Shown here: piece after piece, positions 42,569 to 52,389 of the stretch | Layout: each line of letters begins with the position of its first letter | Position numbering within the stretch: the stretch's first letter is position 1 | Assembly: GCF_048820895.1 (NCBI RefSeq) | Contig: NZ_JBMERQ010000003.1 | Coordinates: 331,631-395,630, forward strand | Origin: Cribrihabitans_A neustonicus | GTDB lineage: Bacteria > Pseudomonadota > Alphaproteobacteria > Rhodobacterales > Rhodobacteraceae | Reading direction: 5' to 3' | Length of the DNA: 64,000 nucleotides | Made by a program: the position numbers and the translations under genes | The notes under the pieces: generated by a model | The model's database searches: none | Told to the model about the DNA's origin: nothing | Seen by the model: only the letters and a program-made list of their open reading frames with translations

Positions 42569-44917
42569 TTGGACACTTCCGCCCGCATCAATCAGACCAT
42601 TGCCGGAGAAATCGGCGCCGCGGCCAAGCAGGTGAGCGCCGCCATCGCGCTCCTGGACGAGGGCGCCACCGTCCCCTTCGTCGCGCGCTACCGGAAGGAA
42701 GCAACGGGAGGGCTGGATGATACCCAGCTGCGCACCCTGTCGGAACGGCTTGACTACCTGCGCGAGATGGAAAAGCGCCGCGCCGCCATCCTCGAGTCGA
42801 TCAAGTCCCAGGACAAGCTGACTGACGGTTTGGCCGCCGCGATTGCCAAGGCGGAGACCAAGGCGCAGCTCGAGGACATCTACCTCCCCTATAAGCCCAA
42901 GCGCCGCACCAAGGCGATCATCGCCCGCGAAAACGGGCTGGAGCCGCTGGCCGATGCCATTCTGGCTGACCGCAGTGCCGATCCGGAGAAACTGGCGGAA
43001 GGCTATATCACCGAGGCTGTTCCGGCAGTGAAGGACGCCCTGAACGGCGCCCGCGACATCCTGACCGAGCGGCTGACCGAGAACGCGGCGCTTCTGGGCC
43101 GCCTGCGGGAGTTCCTGCAGCGCGAGGCCGTGCTCACCGCCAAGGTGGTCGAGGGCAAGGAGCAGGAGGGCGCCAAGTTCTCTGACTATTTCGAACATTC
43201 CGAGCGTTGGCGCGATGTGCCCTCGCACCGCGCGCTGGCAATGCTGCGCGGCTCCAACGAAGGCGTGCTGACGCTGGACGTGGGACCGGAGCCCGAGGAA
43301 GGTGCCGCCAGGGCCGAAGCCATGGTCGCGGCAGAGCTCGGCGCCTCCGGCAAGGGACCGGGCGACGTCTGGCTGCGCAGGGTCGCGGGCTGGGCCTGGC
43401 GGGTGAAGCTGTCGCTGTCGATGATGCTGGAGCTGATGGGCGATCTGCGCGCACGCGCTCAAGAGGATGCCATTCAGGTCTTTGCCCGCAACCTCAAGGA
43501 CCTCTTGTTTGCAGCACCCGCCGGTGCGCGGCCCACCCTGGGCCTGGACCCGGGAATCCGCACCGGCGTCAAGGCAGCAGTGGTTGATGCAACCGGGAAA
43601 TTGGTGGCCACCGAGACCTTGTATCCGTTTCAGCCGAAGAACGATCTGCGCGGCGCGCAGGTTGCCATCGTCAAGCTGATCGCCGAGCACGGGGTGGAGC
43701 TGATCGCCATCGGCAACGGCACCGCCAGCCGCGAGACCGAGCGGATGGTGGCGGAGGTACTGAAGAACCTGCCCGCCAAGATTAAGGCGCCGACCAAGGT
43801 GGTGGTGAGCGAGGCCGGCGCCTCGGTCTATTCCGCCTCGGAACTTGCGGCGCGGGAGTTCCCGGACCTCGACGTTTCCCTCCGCGGCGCTGTTTCTATC
43901 GCCCGCCGCCTGCAGGACCCGCTGGCGGAGCTGGTGAAGATCGAGCCCAAGTCGATCGGCGTCGGCCAGTACCAGCACGACGTCGATCAGCACAAGCTGA
44001 CCCGCGCGCTGGAAGCGGTGATCGAGGACGTGGTGAACGCGGTGGGCGTGGATCTCAACATGGCCTCTGCCCCGCTGCTTGCGCATGTCTCGGGCCTGGG
44101 CCCTGTGCTGGCCGAGGCGATCGTCGCGCACCGGGATCAGAACGGCGCCTTTGCCTCCCGCCGCGAGCTTCTGAAGGTGGCGCGTCTCGGTCCGAAGGCG
44201 TTTGAGCAATGCGCGGGCTTCCTGCGCATCCAGGGCGGCAAGGAGCCGCTGGATGCCTCGGCCGTGCACCCGGAATCCTACGCTGTCGCGCGCCGGATCG
44301 TGGCCGCCTGCGGCCGTGACATCCGCCAGATCATGGGCGGCGATGCGGCGCTGAAATCCCTGCGCCCGGCAGATTTCGTCTCCGACGATGCGGGCCTCCC
44401 CACGGTGCGCGATATCTTCGCAGAGCTGGAAAAACCCGGCCGCGACCCGCGCCCCTCCTTCGTGACCGCAAGTTTCACCGACGGGGTGGAGGACATCAGC
44501 GACCTGAAGCCCGGCATGGTGCTCGAAGGCACGGTGACCAATGTCGCGGCCTTCGGGGCCTTCGTCGACATCGGCGTGCACCAGGACGGGCTGGTGCATG
44601 TGAGCCAGCTTGCCGACCGCTTCGTGAAGGATCCGCATGAGGTGGTGAAGACCGGCCAGGTGGTGAAGGTTACGGTGGCCGAGGTCGATGTTCCGCGCAA
44701 ACGCATCGGGCTGACCATGCGCAAGGACGGCGGCGCCTCGGCCCGCGAGGACCGCGCTGCGCGTGGGGCGGGACGGGACGGCGGCAAACCCAAAGCCGGC
44801 GGCCGCAGCGGCAGCGGCCCGCGCAATGGCCAGAACCGTGGCAGCAAAAGCCAAGCCAAGCAGCAGGAAACCGGCGCGCTGGGCGCTGCCCTGATGGACG
44901 CCTTCAAGAAGCGATGA
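42569..44917 (+). CDS. tex: RNA-binding protein Tex (S1 domain)
   Basis: Tex is a conserved nucleic-acid-binding protein linked to transcription and RNA processing. The 782-aa product from the TTG at 42569 (CAGGAG seven bases upstream) has the N-terminal helical block GATVPFVARYRKEATGGLDD. A YqgF-like nuclease fold follows at PTLGLDPGIRTGVKAAVVD near 325, then helix-hairpin-helix repeats near 500-570. A C-terminal S1 domain (PGMVLEGTVTNVAAFGAFVDIG, near 645) leads into a basic, glycine-rich tail of about 60 residues. Confidence 0.94.
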   Translation: MDTSARINQTIAGEIGAAAKQVSAAIALLDEGATVPFVARYRKEATGGLDDTQLRTLSERLDYLREMEKRRAAILESIKSQDKLTDGLAAAIAKAETKAQLEDIYLPYKPKRRTKAIIARENGLEPLADAILADRSADPEKLAEGYITEAVPAVKDALNGARDILTERLTENAALLGRLREFLQREAVLTAKVVEGKEQEGAKFSDYFEHSERWRDVPSHRALAMLRGSNEGVLTLDVGPEPEEGAARAEAMVAAELGASGKGPGDVWLRRVAGWAWRVKLSLSMMLELMGDLRARAQEDAIQVFARNLKDLLFAAPAGARPTLGLDPGIRTGVKAAVVDATGKLVATETLYPFQPKNDLRGAQVAIVKLIAEHGVELIAIGNGTASRETERMVAEVLKNLPAKIKAPTKVVVSEAGASVYSASELAAREFPDLDVSLRGAVSIARRLQDPLAELVKIEPKSIGVGQYQHDVDQHKLTRALEAVIEDVVNAVGVDLNMASAPLLAHVSGLGPVLAEAIVAHRDQNGAFASRRELLKVARLGPKAFEQCAGFLRIQGGKEPLDASAVHPESYAVARRIVAACGRDIRQIMGGDAALKSLRPADFVSDDAGLPTVRDIFAELEKPGRDPRPSFVTASFTDGVEDISDLKPGMVLEGTVTNVAAFGAFVDIGVHQDGLVHVSQLADRFVKDPHEVVKTGQVVKVTVAEVDVPRKRIGLTMRKDGGASAREDRAARGAGRDGGKPKAGGRSGSGPRNGQNRGSKSQAKQQETGALGAALMDAFKKR

Positions 44918-44970
44918 GGCCGTGAACGGCAGGGTGGCACGTCTTGCTCCGCGAAGATCCGACCGCCGCT

Positions 44971-45000
44971 TCCTCTTGCCCCAAATATCCCGGGGGAGGC
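44971..45000. repeat. REP-like element, inverted relative to 32216-32247
   Basis: In reverse complement this reads GCCTCCCCCGGGATATTTGG followed by GGCAAGAGGA, matching the GAGGTATTTGGGG element at 32216-32247. A GC hairpin (GGGGGC-AGA-GCCCCC) follows at about 45011-45026. Confidence 0.5.
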
Positions 45001-45042
45001 CCGTCAGGGCCGGGGGCAGAGCCCCCTGCCGCTGCCCGCGCC

Positions 45043-46374
45043 TTAGCCCGGCAGGACGGGCTGGCGGCCGGGTTTGAATGCCGCTTGCGTGCCTTCCGCC
45101 GCCCGGTCCCCTAACAGATCCGCCAGCGCGGCGCGCGCGACGGTCTCGCCGCGGCTGGCAAGGCGCGGGTCCGAGTGGACCCGGACGATATTGTCGAAGC
45201 CCCCGGCGGCATGAGCCCAGACCAGGGGGTGCAGTTCGGTCAAATGGTCCCGCACCAGCCAATGGGCAGCGCCGCAGATGCGCAGGCGCTCGGCGGTGCC
45301 CGTTTTCCCGGTGCCGGAGGGGAGGGCGACGGTGCAATAGGCCGCGAGCAGGTTCACCATGCCCTGCGAGGCGTCGGTTTGCAGGATGTTGCGCAGGCCC
45401 TCCAGGAAAAGCTCCGCATCCACATGGGCGCAGGCCTCTGGGTCCCGCGCCAGGGCGTCGAAATAGACCCAGGCATAGCCGCCGGCCCGCCAGGCGTGGG
45501 CAGTGGCGGCGGCGGTGCGGCGGGCGGCCTGTTCCAGCATGTCGTAAGAGCCGCCGGCGCGCGGCAGCAGCTGCGCTCCCAGCGCCCGCATCGGGCGCGG
45601 GTTTCGCGGATCGAGCGCGATAAGCCGTCCGTAGTTTTCCGCCGCTGCCGCGGCCGTGTCGGAACCGGCCGGGCGTCCGGCCAGCAGGGCGCAGTGTGCG
45701 GCTTGCAAGAATGGGCTGTCGAGGCAGCGTGCGTCGTCCCTAAATGGTGCGATAAGCGTTTCTGCCCGCGCGAAATGCGCTGCAGCGCTGCGCTTGGCGG
45801 CCGCGCCGCGGCGGCGCCAGGCCCAGGCGATATCGACGTGGGCCAGCGCCACCAGCGCGGTCAGGTAGGCGTCGCGGCAATGGCCTGCGCGCAGGGCTTC
45901 GAACTCCATCACGCCGCGGATCAGCCCGCGGCCCGCCGAGGAGGCATCGACACTCAGCGCATCTTCGGCGGCACCCACCACGTCGGCGCGCGCGCCATAG
46001 GCGATGAGATCGGCCAGCGGCAGGGCGCCGCGGGCGGCTTCACGGGCGGCATCGGCGGCGCGGATCAACCCGGAGAGATCCTCCCAGCGTTCCTGCCGCG
46101 CCAGGAACTGGCCGCGGTCCTGTGCCTGGGTGGCGGCCGGGTCGGCGGGTTCGGCACAGGGCGGAAGCGGAACAGGTGCGCCGGCCTCTGGTGCGGCGGC
46201 CGCGGATGCAGGGCGGCGGACCGTGCGGGGGATTGTCTGCAGAGGCCCCGGCAGGGCCCGGGGCGTCACGGGAGCGGCGGCGGCAGTTGCGGGGGCGGCC
46301 GCTCTGCCCTGGCTGGGCAGGAACTGGGATACAAGGGACATCAGGTCCCGCGCCCGGGGAGAGGTTTTCAGCAT
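45043..46374 (-). CDS. Hypothetical protein, alanine-rich, helical
   Basis: I do not recognise a family. The 443-aa product from the ATG at 46374 has an A/P-rich, probably disordered N-terminal 75 residues. A helical remainder follows with repeated patterns such as AAENYGRLIALDPRNPRPMRALGAQLLPRAGG, which resembles a tetratricopeptide-like repeat. There is no signal peptide or membrane helix. Three-codon statistics and length support a real gene. It is oriented like pepN and the small membrane gene upstream, 158 bases away. Confidence 0.7.
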   Translation of the reverse strand: MLKTSPRARDLMSLVSQFLPSQGRAAAPATAAAAPVTPRALPGPLQTIPRTVRRPASAAAAPEAGAPVPLPPCAEPADPAATQAQDRGQFLARQERWEDLSGLIRAADAAREAARGALPLADLIAYGARADVVGAAEDALSVDASSAGRGLIRGVMEFEALRAGHCRDAYLTALVALAHVDIAWAWRRRGAAAKRSAAAHFARAETLIAPFRDDARCLDSPFLQAAHCALLAGRPAGSDTAAAAAENYGRLIALDPRNPRPMRALGAQLLPRAGGSYDMLEQAARRTAAATAHAWRAGGYAWVYFDALARDPEACAHVDAELFLEGLRNILQTDASQGMVNLLAAYCTVALPSGTGKTGTAERLRICGAAHWLVRDHLTELHPLVWAHAAGGFDNIVRVHSDPRLASRGETVARAALADLLGDRAAEGTQAAFKPGRQPVLPG

Positions 46375-46532
46375 GCGCGCGTCCGGTAGTGTGGCGTTCT
46401 TTCTGGTTGAGTTCACGCTTGCGCGGCAATGGGGCGCAAAGATGGCGGCAGTGGGGAAGTTGCGGCCCCAATCGGCAAAATTGTACCGCTTCGGTTCCGC
46501 CTGGCGGAAAGCCGCCAAGCTGCTGCGCTGTC

Positions 46533-46991
46533 TCAGAAAATCACGAAATGATGGCGCTCGGTCCTGAGCCCGCGCCGGGACAGCTCGCGCTCCATCTCCC
46601 TATACGGCGGCGTGGCCTCCTGCGGCAACCGCAGCTGCTTGCCTCCGTGCATAACCAGCGTGGTCCGGACCGAGAAATCCCAGCGCGTGTCAAACCGCAC
46701 CCGCTCGATCTCCGCCAGCGGGGCAGTATCCTCGAGGCTGCCGGAATACCAGGAAATCCGCTCCTCCGAGATGGTCAGCCCGGCGGAAGGATTGCGCATC
46801 AGGTCCAGCACCGCCGGGATGACCGGCAGAGCCAGCAGCGCCACCAGCCAGCCCGCGGCGCCCAGCCCGAACCACAAGCCGGCCAGCCCTGCGAGCCAGG
46901 CCGCCGTTGCCAGCAGGGCCGCGGTGGAGCGACCCTCGCGGGTGAAGCTGAAGCCGCCGCTGTCCGGCATGCCCGGGAAGGGGTCAGGCAT
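46533..46991 (-). CDS. Membrane protein with two helices and a bPH-like tail
   Basis: The 152-aa protein has two hydrophobic helices (about residues 24-42 and 46-64). A cytoplasmic or periplasmic tail, LTISEERISWYSGSLEDTAPLAEIERVRFDTRWDF, resembles bacterial PH-like domains. I cannot name a family with certainty. The ATG overlaps the last eight bases of pepN, which implies cotranscription. Confidence 0.65.
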   Translation of the reverse strand: MPDPFPGMPDSGGFSFTREGRSTAALLATAAWLAGLAGLWFGLGAAGWLVALLALPVIPAVLDLMRNPSAGLTISEERISWYSGSLEDTAPLAEIERVRFDTRWDFSVRTTLVMHGGKQLRLPQEATPPYREMERELSRRGLRTERHHFVIF

Positions 46992-49551
46992 TGAGAATAC
47001 GGCTCACCATCTCGGTGGTGTCGCGGCTCAGCCCTTCGGCATCCGCGATACGGGTGAGCTGGGCGCGGATCAGCGACTGGCGCGCGGCATCGTAGCGCTT
47101 CCAGGTCTGGAAGGCCGCGCACATGCGGGCGGTGGTCTGCGGGTTCAGCTTGTCGAGCGCGATGAGGTTGTCTGCAAGCAGCCGGTATCCTTCTCCGCTG
47201 GCATGGTGGAAGCCCGCGTGATTGCCCGCCAGCGCGCCAAAGACCGCGCGGAAGCGGTTGGGATTCTTGATGCTGAACAGTGGATGCCCGGTCAGAGCCT
47301 TGGCCGCAGCCGCGGCCTTTGCCGGAGCGGCGCAGGCAATCTGCAAGGCAAACCACTTGTCCATCACCAGCCGGTCGTCTTGCCACTGGTCAAAGAACGC
47401 CTGTGACTGCACCTCGCCCTTCTCCGCCTTCATCAGGCAGGAAAGCGCGGCATATTGCTGGGTCATGTTGTCCGCCGCTTCGAACTGGCGCGCTGCTTGA
47501 GCGCCGCCGTCAAGCCGGGTGAGGAGCGACAGCACGCGGCCATTGAGCGCGCGTTTGCCCGCGCCCTCGGCATCCGGGACATAGGGGCCATCGACGGTGG
47601 TGGCGGCGTATAGACGGGGCAGGCTGTCTTCCAGCTGCTGCGCCAGGGTCTGGGCAAAGGTCTCTGCCGCGTCATAGATCTTTTGCGGATCGGGGGTGAA
47701 GCCACGCTCATGCAGGGTCTGGGCGATGTCGGGTTGGCTGGGCGGCGTCAGCACCAGCGCGCGGAAGGCCGGGTCCTGTTCGTCGTCGCGCACCAGCTTC
47801 TCCAGAGCGTCCAGATAGGCAGCATCGGGTGCGGTGCCATCCAGAACCATAGCCACGCGGGTCTCCTTGGCCAGCGTGTTGCCGGCCTCCCAGCGGTTGA
47901 ACGGGTCGGTGTCGTGGGCCAGCAGGAAGGCGCGCTCGGCGTTGGTGGTCTCGCGTTCCAGGATCACAGGGGCGGAGAACTCGCGCAGGATCGACGGCAC
48001 CGGTTTGGAGGCGAGGCCGCCAAAGGTAAAGCTCTGCTTGGCCTCGGTCAGTTCCAGAACTTCCGTGCCACGCACCTCGTCACCATTAGGCGACAACAGG
48101 CCGACCGCTACAGGGATCACCCGCGGGGCTTTGTCCGGCTGGCCGGGGGTGGGCGGCGTCGATTGCTCGAACGTCAGCGTGTAGGTGCCATCGGCATAAT
48201 CTTCCGAGACCTTCACCCGCGGGGTGCCGGCCTGGCTGTACCAAAGCTTGAACTGGCTGAGATCGCGCCCGGTCGCATCCTCGAACACTTTCAGCCAGTC
48301 CTCGATCGTGCAGGCCTGGCCATCGTGGCGTTCGAAGTAGAGGTCCAGCGCCTTGTAGTAGTTGTCATCCCCCACCAACCGCTTCAGCATCCCGATCACC
48401 TCGGCGCCTTTTTCATAGACGGTTGCAGTGTAGAAGTTGTTGATCTCCTGGAATTGTTCGGGGCGCGGCGGGTGCGCAAGGGGGCCGTTGTCCTCTGGAA
48501 ACTGGCGGGCCCGCAGGGCCATCACGTCCTCGATCCGCTTCACCGGCTCAGAGCGCATGTCGGCGGTGAATTGGGCGTCTCGGAAGACCGTCAGCCCCTC
48601 TTTCAGGCACAGCTGGAACCAGTCGCGGCAGGTGATGCGGTTGCCGGTCCAGTTGTGGAAATACTCATGCGCGATGATCGCCTCGATGCGTTCGAAATTG
48701 CCGTCGGTGGAGGTTTCGGGCGAGGCCAGCACGCAGGAGGAGTTGAAGATGTTCAGCCCCTTGTTCTCCATCGCGCCCATGTTGAAATCATCCACCGCAA
48801 CGATGTTGAAGATGTCGAGGTCGTATTCCCGGCCATAGACATCCTCGTCCCATTTCATCGACTTCTTTAGCGCCTCCATTCCGAAGGCACATTTGCCCTT
48901 GTCCGGGCCGGGGCGGACCCAGATGTTCAGCTCCACCTCCTTGCCGGACTTGGTGGTGAAACTGCCGGGGTGGTTGACCAGATCGCCTGCGACCAGAGCA
49001 AAGAGGTAGGCCGGTTTCGGCCAGGGGTCGTGCCATTCGGCCCAGCCCTCGCCCTGGCCGGTGGGATTGCCGTTGGACAGCATCACCGGCTCATCGCCTT
49101 CGATGCGCACGGTGAAGGTTGACATCACGTCCGGGCGGTCCGGGTAGAAGGTGATCTTGCGGAAGCCTTCAGCCTCGCATTGGGTGCAGTACATGCGGTT
49201 GGACATATAAAGCCCCTCCAGCGCGGTATTGCCGGCCGGGTTGATCTCCACCTCGGCCTCCCAGGTGAAGGGCGCGCTGGGCACGCTGCATTCAAGGCCG
49301 CCCTTCACCAGCTCCGGCGTCACCTCCTTGCCGTCGATTTTCGCCCAGATCAGCTGCAGCTCCTCGCCATGCAGGAAGAAGCTTTTGTCTGCGGCATCCG
49401 GTTTCGGCGTAAAGCGGATCCTGCTGATGACCCGGGTGGTCTCCGGTGCCAGCCGGAAGGTCAGGTGGACCGATTCCACCGCGTAGCCGAACGGCGTGTA
49501 GTCTTTCAGGTAGAAGGTCTCGGGAGCGGTGGCGGGGGATGCGTCTTTCAC
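46984..49551 (-). CDS. pepN: Aminopeptidase N (M1 family)
   Basis: PepN is the broad-specificity zinc aminopeptidase of the cytoplasm. The 855-aa product is of the E. coli type. It has the exopeptidase motif GAMENKGLNIFN near 260, the zinc motif HEYFHNW (HExxH) near 293 with the third ligand in KEGLTVFRD, and a long C-terminal helical domain with QTTARMCAAFQTWKRYD near the end. The first codons follow a CGAGGTTC stretch on the minus strand. A small membrane protein gene overlaps its stop. Confidence 0.95.
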   Translation of the reverse strand: MKDASPATAPETFYLKDYTPFGYAVESVHLTFRLAPETTRVISRIRFTPKPDAADKSFFLHGEELQLIWAKIDGKEVTPELVKGGLECSVPSAPFTWEAEVEINPAGNTALEGLYMSNRMYCTQCEAEGFRKITFYPDRPDVMSTFTVRIEGDEPVMLSNGNPTGQGEGWAEWHDPWPKPAYLFALVAGDLVNHPGSFTTKSGKEVELNIWVRPGPDKGKCAFGMEALKKSMKWDEDVYGREYDLDIFNIVAVDDFNMGAMENKGLNIFNSSCVLASPETSTDGNFERIEAIIAHEYFHNWTGNRITCRDWFQLCLKEGLTVFRDAQFTADMRSEPVKRIEDVMALRARQFPEDNGPLAHPPRPEQFQEINNFYTATVYEKGAEVIGMLKRLVGDDNYYKALDLYFERHDGQACTIEDWLKVFEDATGRDLSQFKLWYSQAGTPRVKVSEDYADGTYTLTFEQSTPPTPGQPDKAPRVIPVAVGLLSPNGDEVRGTEVLELTEAKQSFTFGGLASKPVPSILREFSAPVILERETTNAERAFLLAHDTDPFNRWEAGNTLAKETRVAMVLDGTAPDAAYLDALEKLVRDDEQDPAFRALVLTPPSQPDIAQTLHERGFTPDPQKIYDAAETFAQTLAQQLEDSLPRLYAATTVDGPYVPDAEGAGKRALNGRVLSLLTRLDGGAQAARQFEAADNMTQQYAALSCLMKAEKGEVQSQAFFDQWQDDRLVMDKWFALQIACAAPAKAAAAAKALTGHPLFSIKNPNRFRAVFGALAGNHAGFHHASGEGYRLLADNLIALDKLNPQTTARMCAAFQTWKRYDAARQSLIRAQLTRIADAEGLSRDTTEMVSRILNA

Positions 49552-49674
49552 GGCAGAACCTCGTTGTTGGGGAACCGGAGCGGGGTCCGATGCGTAGTTA
49601 CCATAGTGGTAGGCAACAGCGGGCAGCGCGGCAAGCGCCCTGCCGGCAGCAACGATTCGAAAGGGAGGTCAGCG

Positions 49675-49881
49675 ATGTCCGCACCGGATACCAACACCGA
49701 ACGCCAGAAAAAGCGGCACCGGCCGGCACTGTTTGGCATCTGGGGGGTGGTGATCTTTGCGCTGATCCTTCTGGTAGGCTGGCTGATCCTGGTCTTCGCC
49801 CGCGGCGGCGAGCAGGACAAGGCCGAGGAACCAGCCAGCGCGGCCGAAGTGCAAACGGTAATCGAGGGCGCTTCGGATTGA
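49675..49881 (+). CDS. Small single-pass membrane protein (68 aa)
   Basis: I do not recognise a family. The protein has a basic N-terminus (RQKKRHR), one strong transmembrane helix (about residues 20-42, LFGIWGVVIFALILLVGWLI) and an acidic tail rich in E and A. AGGGAGG lies before the ATG and a good intrinsic terminator follows 36 bases after the stop, so it looks like a complete one-gene unit. It is divergent from pepN. Confidence 0.75.
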   Translation: MSAPDTNTERQKKRHRPALFGIWGVVIFALILLVGWLILVFARGGEQDKAEEPASAAEVQTVIEGASD

Positions 49882-49917
49882 CCGCGGTGCTATCCGGGCG
49901 ACCCGGCAGGGCGGGCA

Positions 49918-49948
49918 GGGCGGGCAGGGCAACCTGCGCGCCCTTTTT
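49918..49948 (+). terminator. Intrinsic terminator of the small membrane gene
   Basis: The arms 49918-49928 and 49933-49943 pair over 11 positions with one mismatch around a GCAA loop, followed by T5GTTGTTG. Confidence 0.85.
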
Positions 49949-50135
49949 GTTGTTGTCCAGACCTTGGCCACTGGTCAGCCGCCGCCTCCGCATATTCGGA
50001 AATCCTTTCGGCACTTTCTTGGAAATCAAGAAATTGCGTTTGGTTTCAATTGGAGGCTGTTTTGTTGCTGACTGGAAACTTCTGCCCTAGTTAGGGGGTC
50101 AGCATGCAGTGGTGTACCGCCGGAAGGAGCAAGTC

Positions 50136-52283
50136 ATGAACCGGGTCGAAAAACAGGGAATTCAGGTTGCGCCGGAGCTGGCGGACTTCGTCGAAAACCA
50201 GGCGCTGCCCGGCACCGGGATCGCGGCGGATGTTTTCTGGAATGGCCTTGCTGAGCTGGTGAACGGGTTCGGGCCGGAAAACCGGGCGCTGCTCGCCAAG
50301 CGCGCCGAAATGCAGCAGAAAATTGACGCCTGGCACATCGCCAACCGCGGCAGGCCGCATGATCACGAGGCCTACAAGGCTTTCCTGGGCGAAATCGGCT
50401 ACCTGCTGCCCGAGGGCGGCGACTTCGAGATCGGGACGCAGAACGTCGACCCCGAGATCGCCTCGGTGCCTGGGCCGCAGCTGGTGGTGCCGATCACCAA
50501 CGCGCGTTACGCATTGAACGCGGCGAATGCACGCTGGGGCAGCCTTTATGATAGTTTCTATGGCACCGACGCGATGGGCACGTCTTCGCCCAAGGGCGGC
50601 TACGACAAGGGCCGCGGCGCCCGGGTGGTGGCGCGTGCGCGGGTGTTCCTGGACGAGGCCTTCCCGATCAAGGGCGCAAGCCACGCCGACGTGCGTCGCT
50701 ACCATGTGCAGGACGGCCAGCTGCTGATCGACGACCTGCCGCTGGCGCAGCCGGAGAAATTCGCAGGCTTCCGCGGCAACCCCAAGGCGCCGGAAGCCGT
50801 TCTGCTGCGCAACAACGGGCTGCATGTCGAACTGGTCTTCGACCGCGCCCATGCGATCGGCGCCCGCGATCAGGCCGGGCTTGCGGATGTGCGGCTGGAA
50901 AGCGCGATGTCGGCGATCATGGACTGCGAGGACTCGGTTGCCTGCGTCGATGCCGAGGACAAGGTGCAGGCCTATTCCAACTGGCTCGGCCTGATGAAAG
51001 GCGATCTGGAGGCCAAGCTGGAGAAGGGCGGCAAGACCGTCACCCGCCGCCTCAACCCCGACCGCGGCTACACCGCGCCCGACGGAAGCGCGCTGACGCT
51101 GAAGGGCCGAGCGCTCCTGTGGGTGCGCAACGTGGGCCATCTGATGACCAACCCCGCGGTGCTCGACAAGGACGGCAACGAGGCTTTCGAAGGCCTGCTC
51201 GACGCGCTGATCACCGTGATGATTGCGATGCATGACCTTAAGCGCGACGGCGGCAACTCCGCGCATGGCTCGGTCTACGTGGTGAAGCCCAAGATGCACG
51301 GGCCCGAGGAAGTCGCCTTTGCCGACCGTATCTTCGGCAAGGTCGAGGATATCCTCGGCCTGCCGCGCCACACCGTGAAGATCGGCATCATGGACGAGGA
51401 ACGGCGCACCTCGGTGAACCTCAAAGAATGCATCCGCGCCGCCAAGCACCGGGTGGCTTTCATCAACACCGGCTTCCTCGACCGCACCGGCGACGAAATC
51501 CATACCTCGATGGAAGCGGGCCCGTTCTCCCGCAAGGACTTCATCAAGCGGAAGGCGTGGCTGGGCGCCTATGAGGCGCTGAACGTCGATATCGGGCTGG
51601 AGTGCGGGCTTTCGGGCAAGGCGCAGATCGGCAAGGGCATGTGGGCAATGCCGGACATGATGGCGGCGATGCTGGAGCAGAAGATCGAGCACCCGAAATC
51701 CGGGGCCAACTGCGCCTGGGTGCCGAGCCCGACCGCCGCCACCCTGCATGCGCTGCATTACCACAAGGTCGATGTGTTCGCGGTGCAGGAGAAGCTCAAG
51801 GCAGGCGGCCGTCGTGCCCATGTGGACGGCATCCTCGACATTCCGCTCGCGGCCTTCCGCAAGTGGACCCCCGAGCAGATCCGCCGCGAGGTGGAGAACA
51901 ACGCCCAGGGCATCCTCGGCTACGTGGTGCGCTGGATCGATCAGGGCGTCGGCTGCTCCAAGGTGCCGGACATCAACAACGTCGGCCTGATGGAGGACCG
52001 CGCCACCTGCCGGATCAGCGCCCAGCACCTGGCCAACTGGCTGCACCACGGGGTGGTCTCGCAGGAGGACGTGATGGCTGCGATGCAGAAAATGGCCGCG
52101 GTGGTGGACGAGCAGAACGCGGGCGACCCGGCCTACCGGCCGATGGCGCCCGGCTTTGACAGCATCGCCTTCCAGGCCGCCTGCGACCTGGTCTTCAAGG
52201 GCCGCGAGCAGCCCTCCGGCTATACCGAGCCGGTGCTGCACGCCCGCCGCCTGGAATTGAAGGCCGCAGCTGCGGCGAACTGA
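50136..52283 (+). CDS. glcB: Malate synthase G
   Basis: Malate synthase G condenses glyoxylate and acetyl-CoA to malate in the glyoxylate shunt and glycolate use. The 715-aa length is typical of the single-subunit G type. Conserved blocks include SAMSAIMDCEDSVACVDAEDKV near 255, VYVVKPKMHGPEEVAFADR near 380, and MDEERRTSVNLKECI near 420. GKGMWAMPDMMAAMLEQK lies near 500 and CSKVPDINNVGLMEDRATCRIS, with the catalytic cysteine region, near 605. The ATG at 50136 follows AAGGAGC. GlcG follows downstream after a terminator. Isocitrate lyase is not in the window. Confidence 0.95.
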   Translation: MNRVEKQGIQVAPELADFVENQALPGTGIAADVFWNGLAELVNGFGPENRALLAKRAEMQQKIDAWHIANRGRPHDHEAYKAFLGEIGYLLPEGGDFEIGTQNVDPEIASVPGPQLVVPITNARYALNAANARWGSLYDSFYGTDAMGTSSPKGGYDKGRGARVVARARVFLDEAFPIKGASHADVRRYHVQDGQLLIDDLPLAQPEKFAGFRGNPKAPEAVLLRNNGLHVELVFDRAHAIGARDQAGLADVRLESAMSAIMDCEDSVACVDAEDKVQAYSNWLGLMKGDLEAKLEKGGKTVTRRLNPDRGYTAPDGSALTLKGRALLWVRNVGHLMTNPAVLDKDGNEAFEGLLDALITVMIAMHDLKRDGGNSAHGSVYVVKPKMHGPEEVAFADRIFGKVEDILGLPRHTVKIGIMDEERRTSVNLKECIRAAKHRVAFINTGFLDRTGDEIHTSMEAGPFSRKDFIKRKAWLGAYEALNVDIGLECGLSGKAQIGKGMWAMPDMMAAMLEQKIEHPKSGANCAWVPSPTAATLHALHYHKVDVFAVQEKLKAGGRRAHVDGILDIPLAAFRKWTPEQIRREVENNAQGILGYVVRWIDQGVGCSKVPDINNVGLMEDRATCRISAQHLANWLHHGVVSQEDVMAAMQKMAAVVDEQNAGDPAYRPMAPGFDSIAFQAACDLVFKGREQPSGYTEPVLHARRLELKAAAAAN

Positions 52284-52321
52284 CCGGGAGGAAACAGTTT
52301 CCGCAATTTCGCGGGTAGTCA

Positions 52322-52347
52322 AAGGGGGCCGTTTGGCCTCCTTTTTC
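52322..52347 (+). terminator. Terminator between glcB and glcG
   Basis: AAGGGGGCC (52322-52330) pairs with GGCCTCCTT (52335-52343), including one G-T pair, around GTTT, and is followed by more T's and TTCG. It lies 39 bases after glcB, so glcG may depend on read-through or its own promoter. Confidence 0.7.
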
Positions 52348-52389
52348 GTTCCGTTACGCAACGTCATGGAATCGGGAGGACAACCACGG

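Noticed and set aside
42533..45337. Minus-strand open frame (934 aa) opposite tex
   Set aside because: Tex is unmistakable on the plus strand; the antisense frame is rich in R, H and G and has no known motifs.
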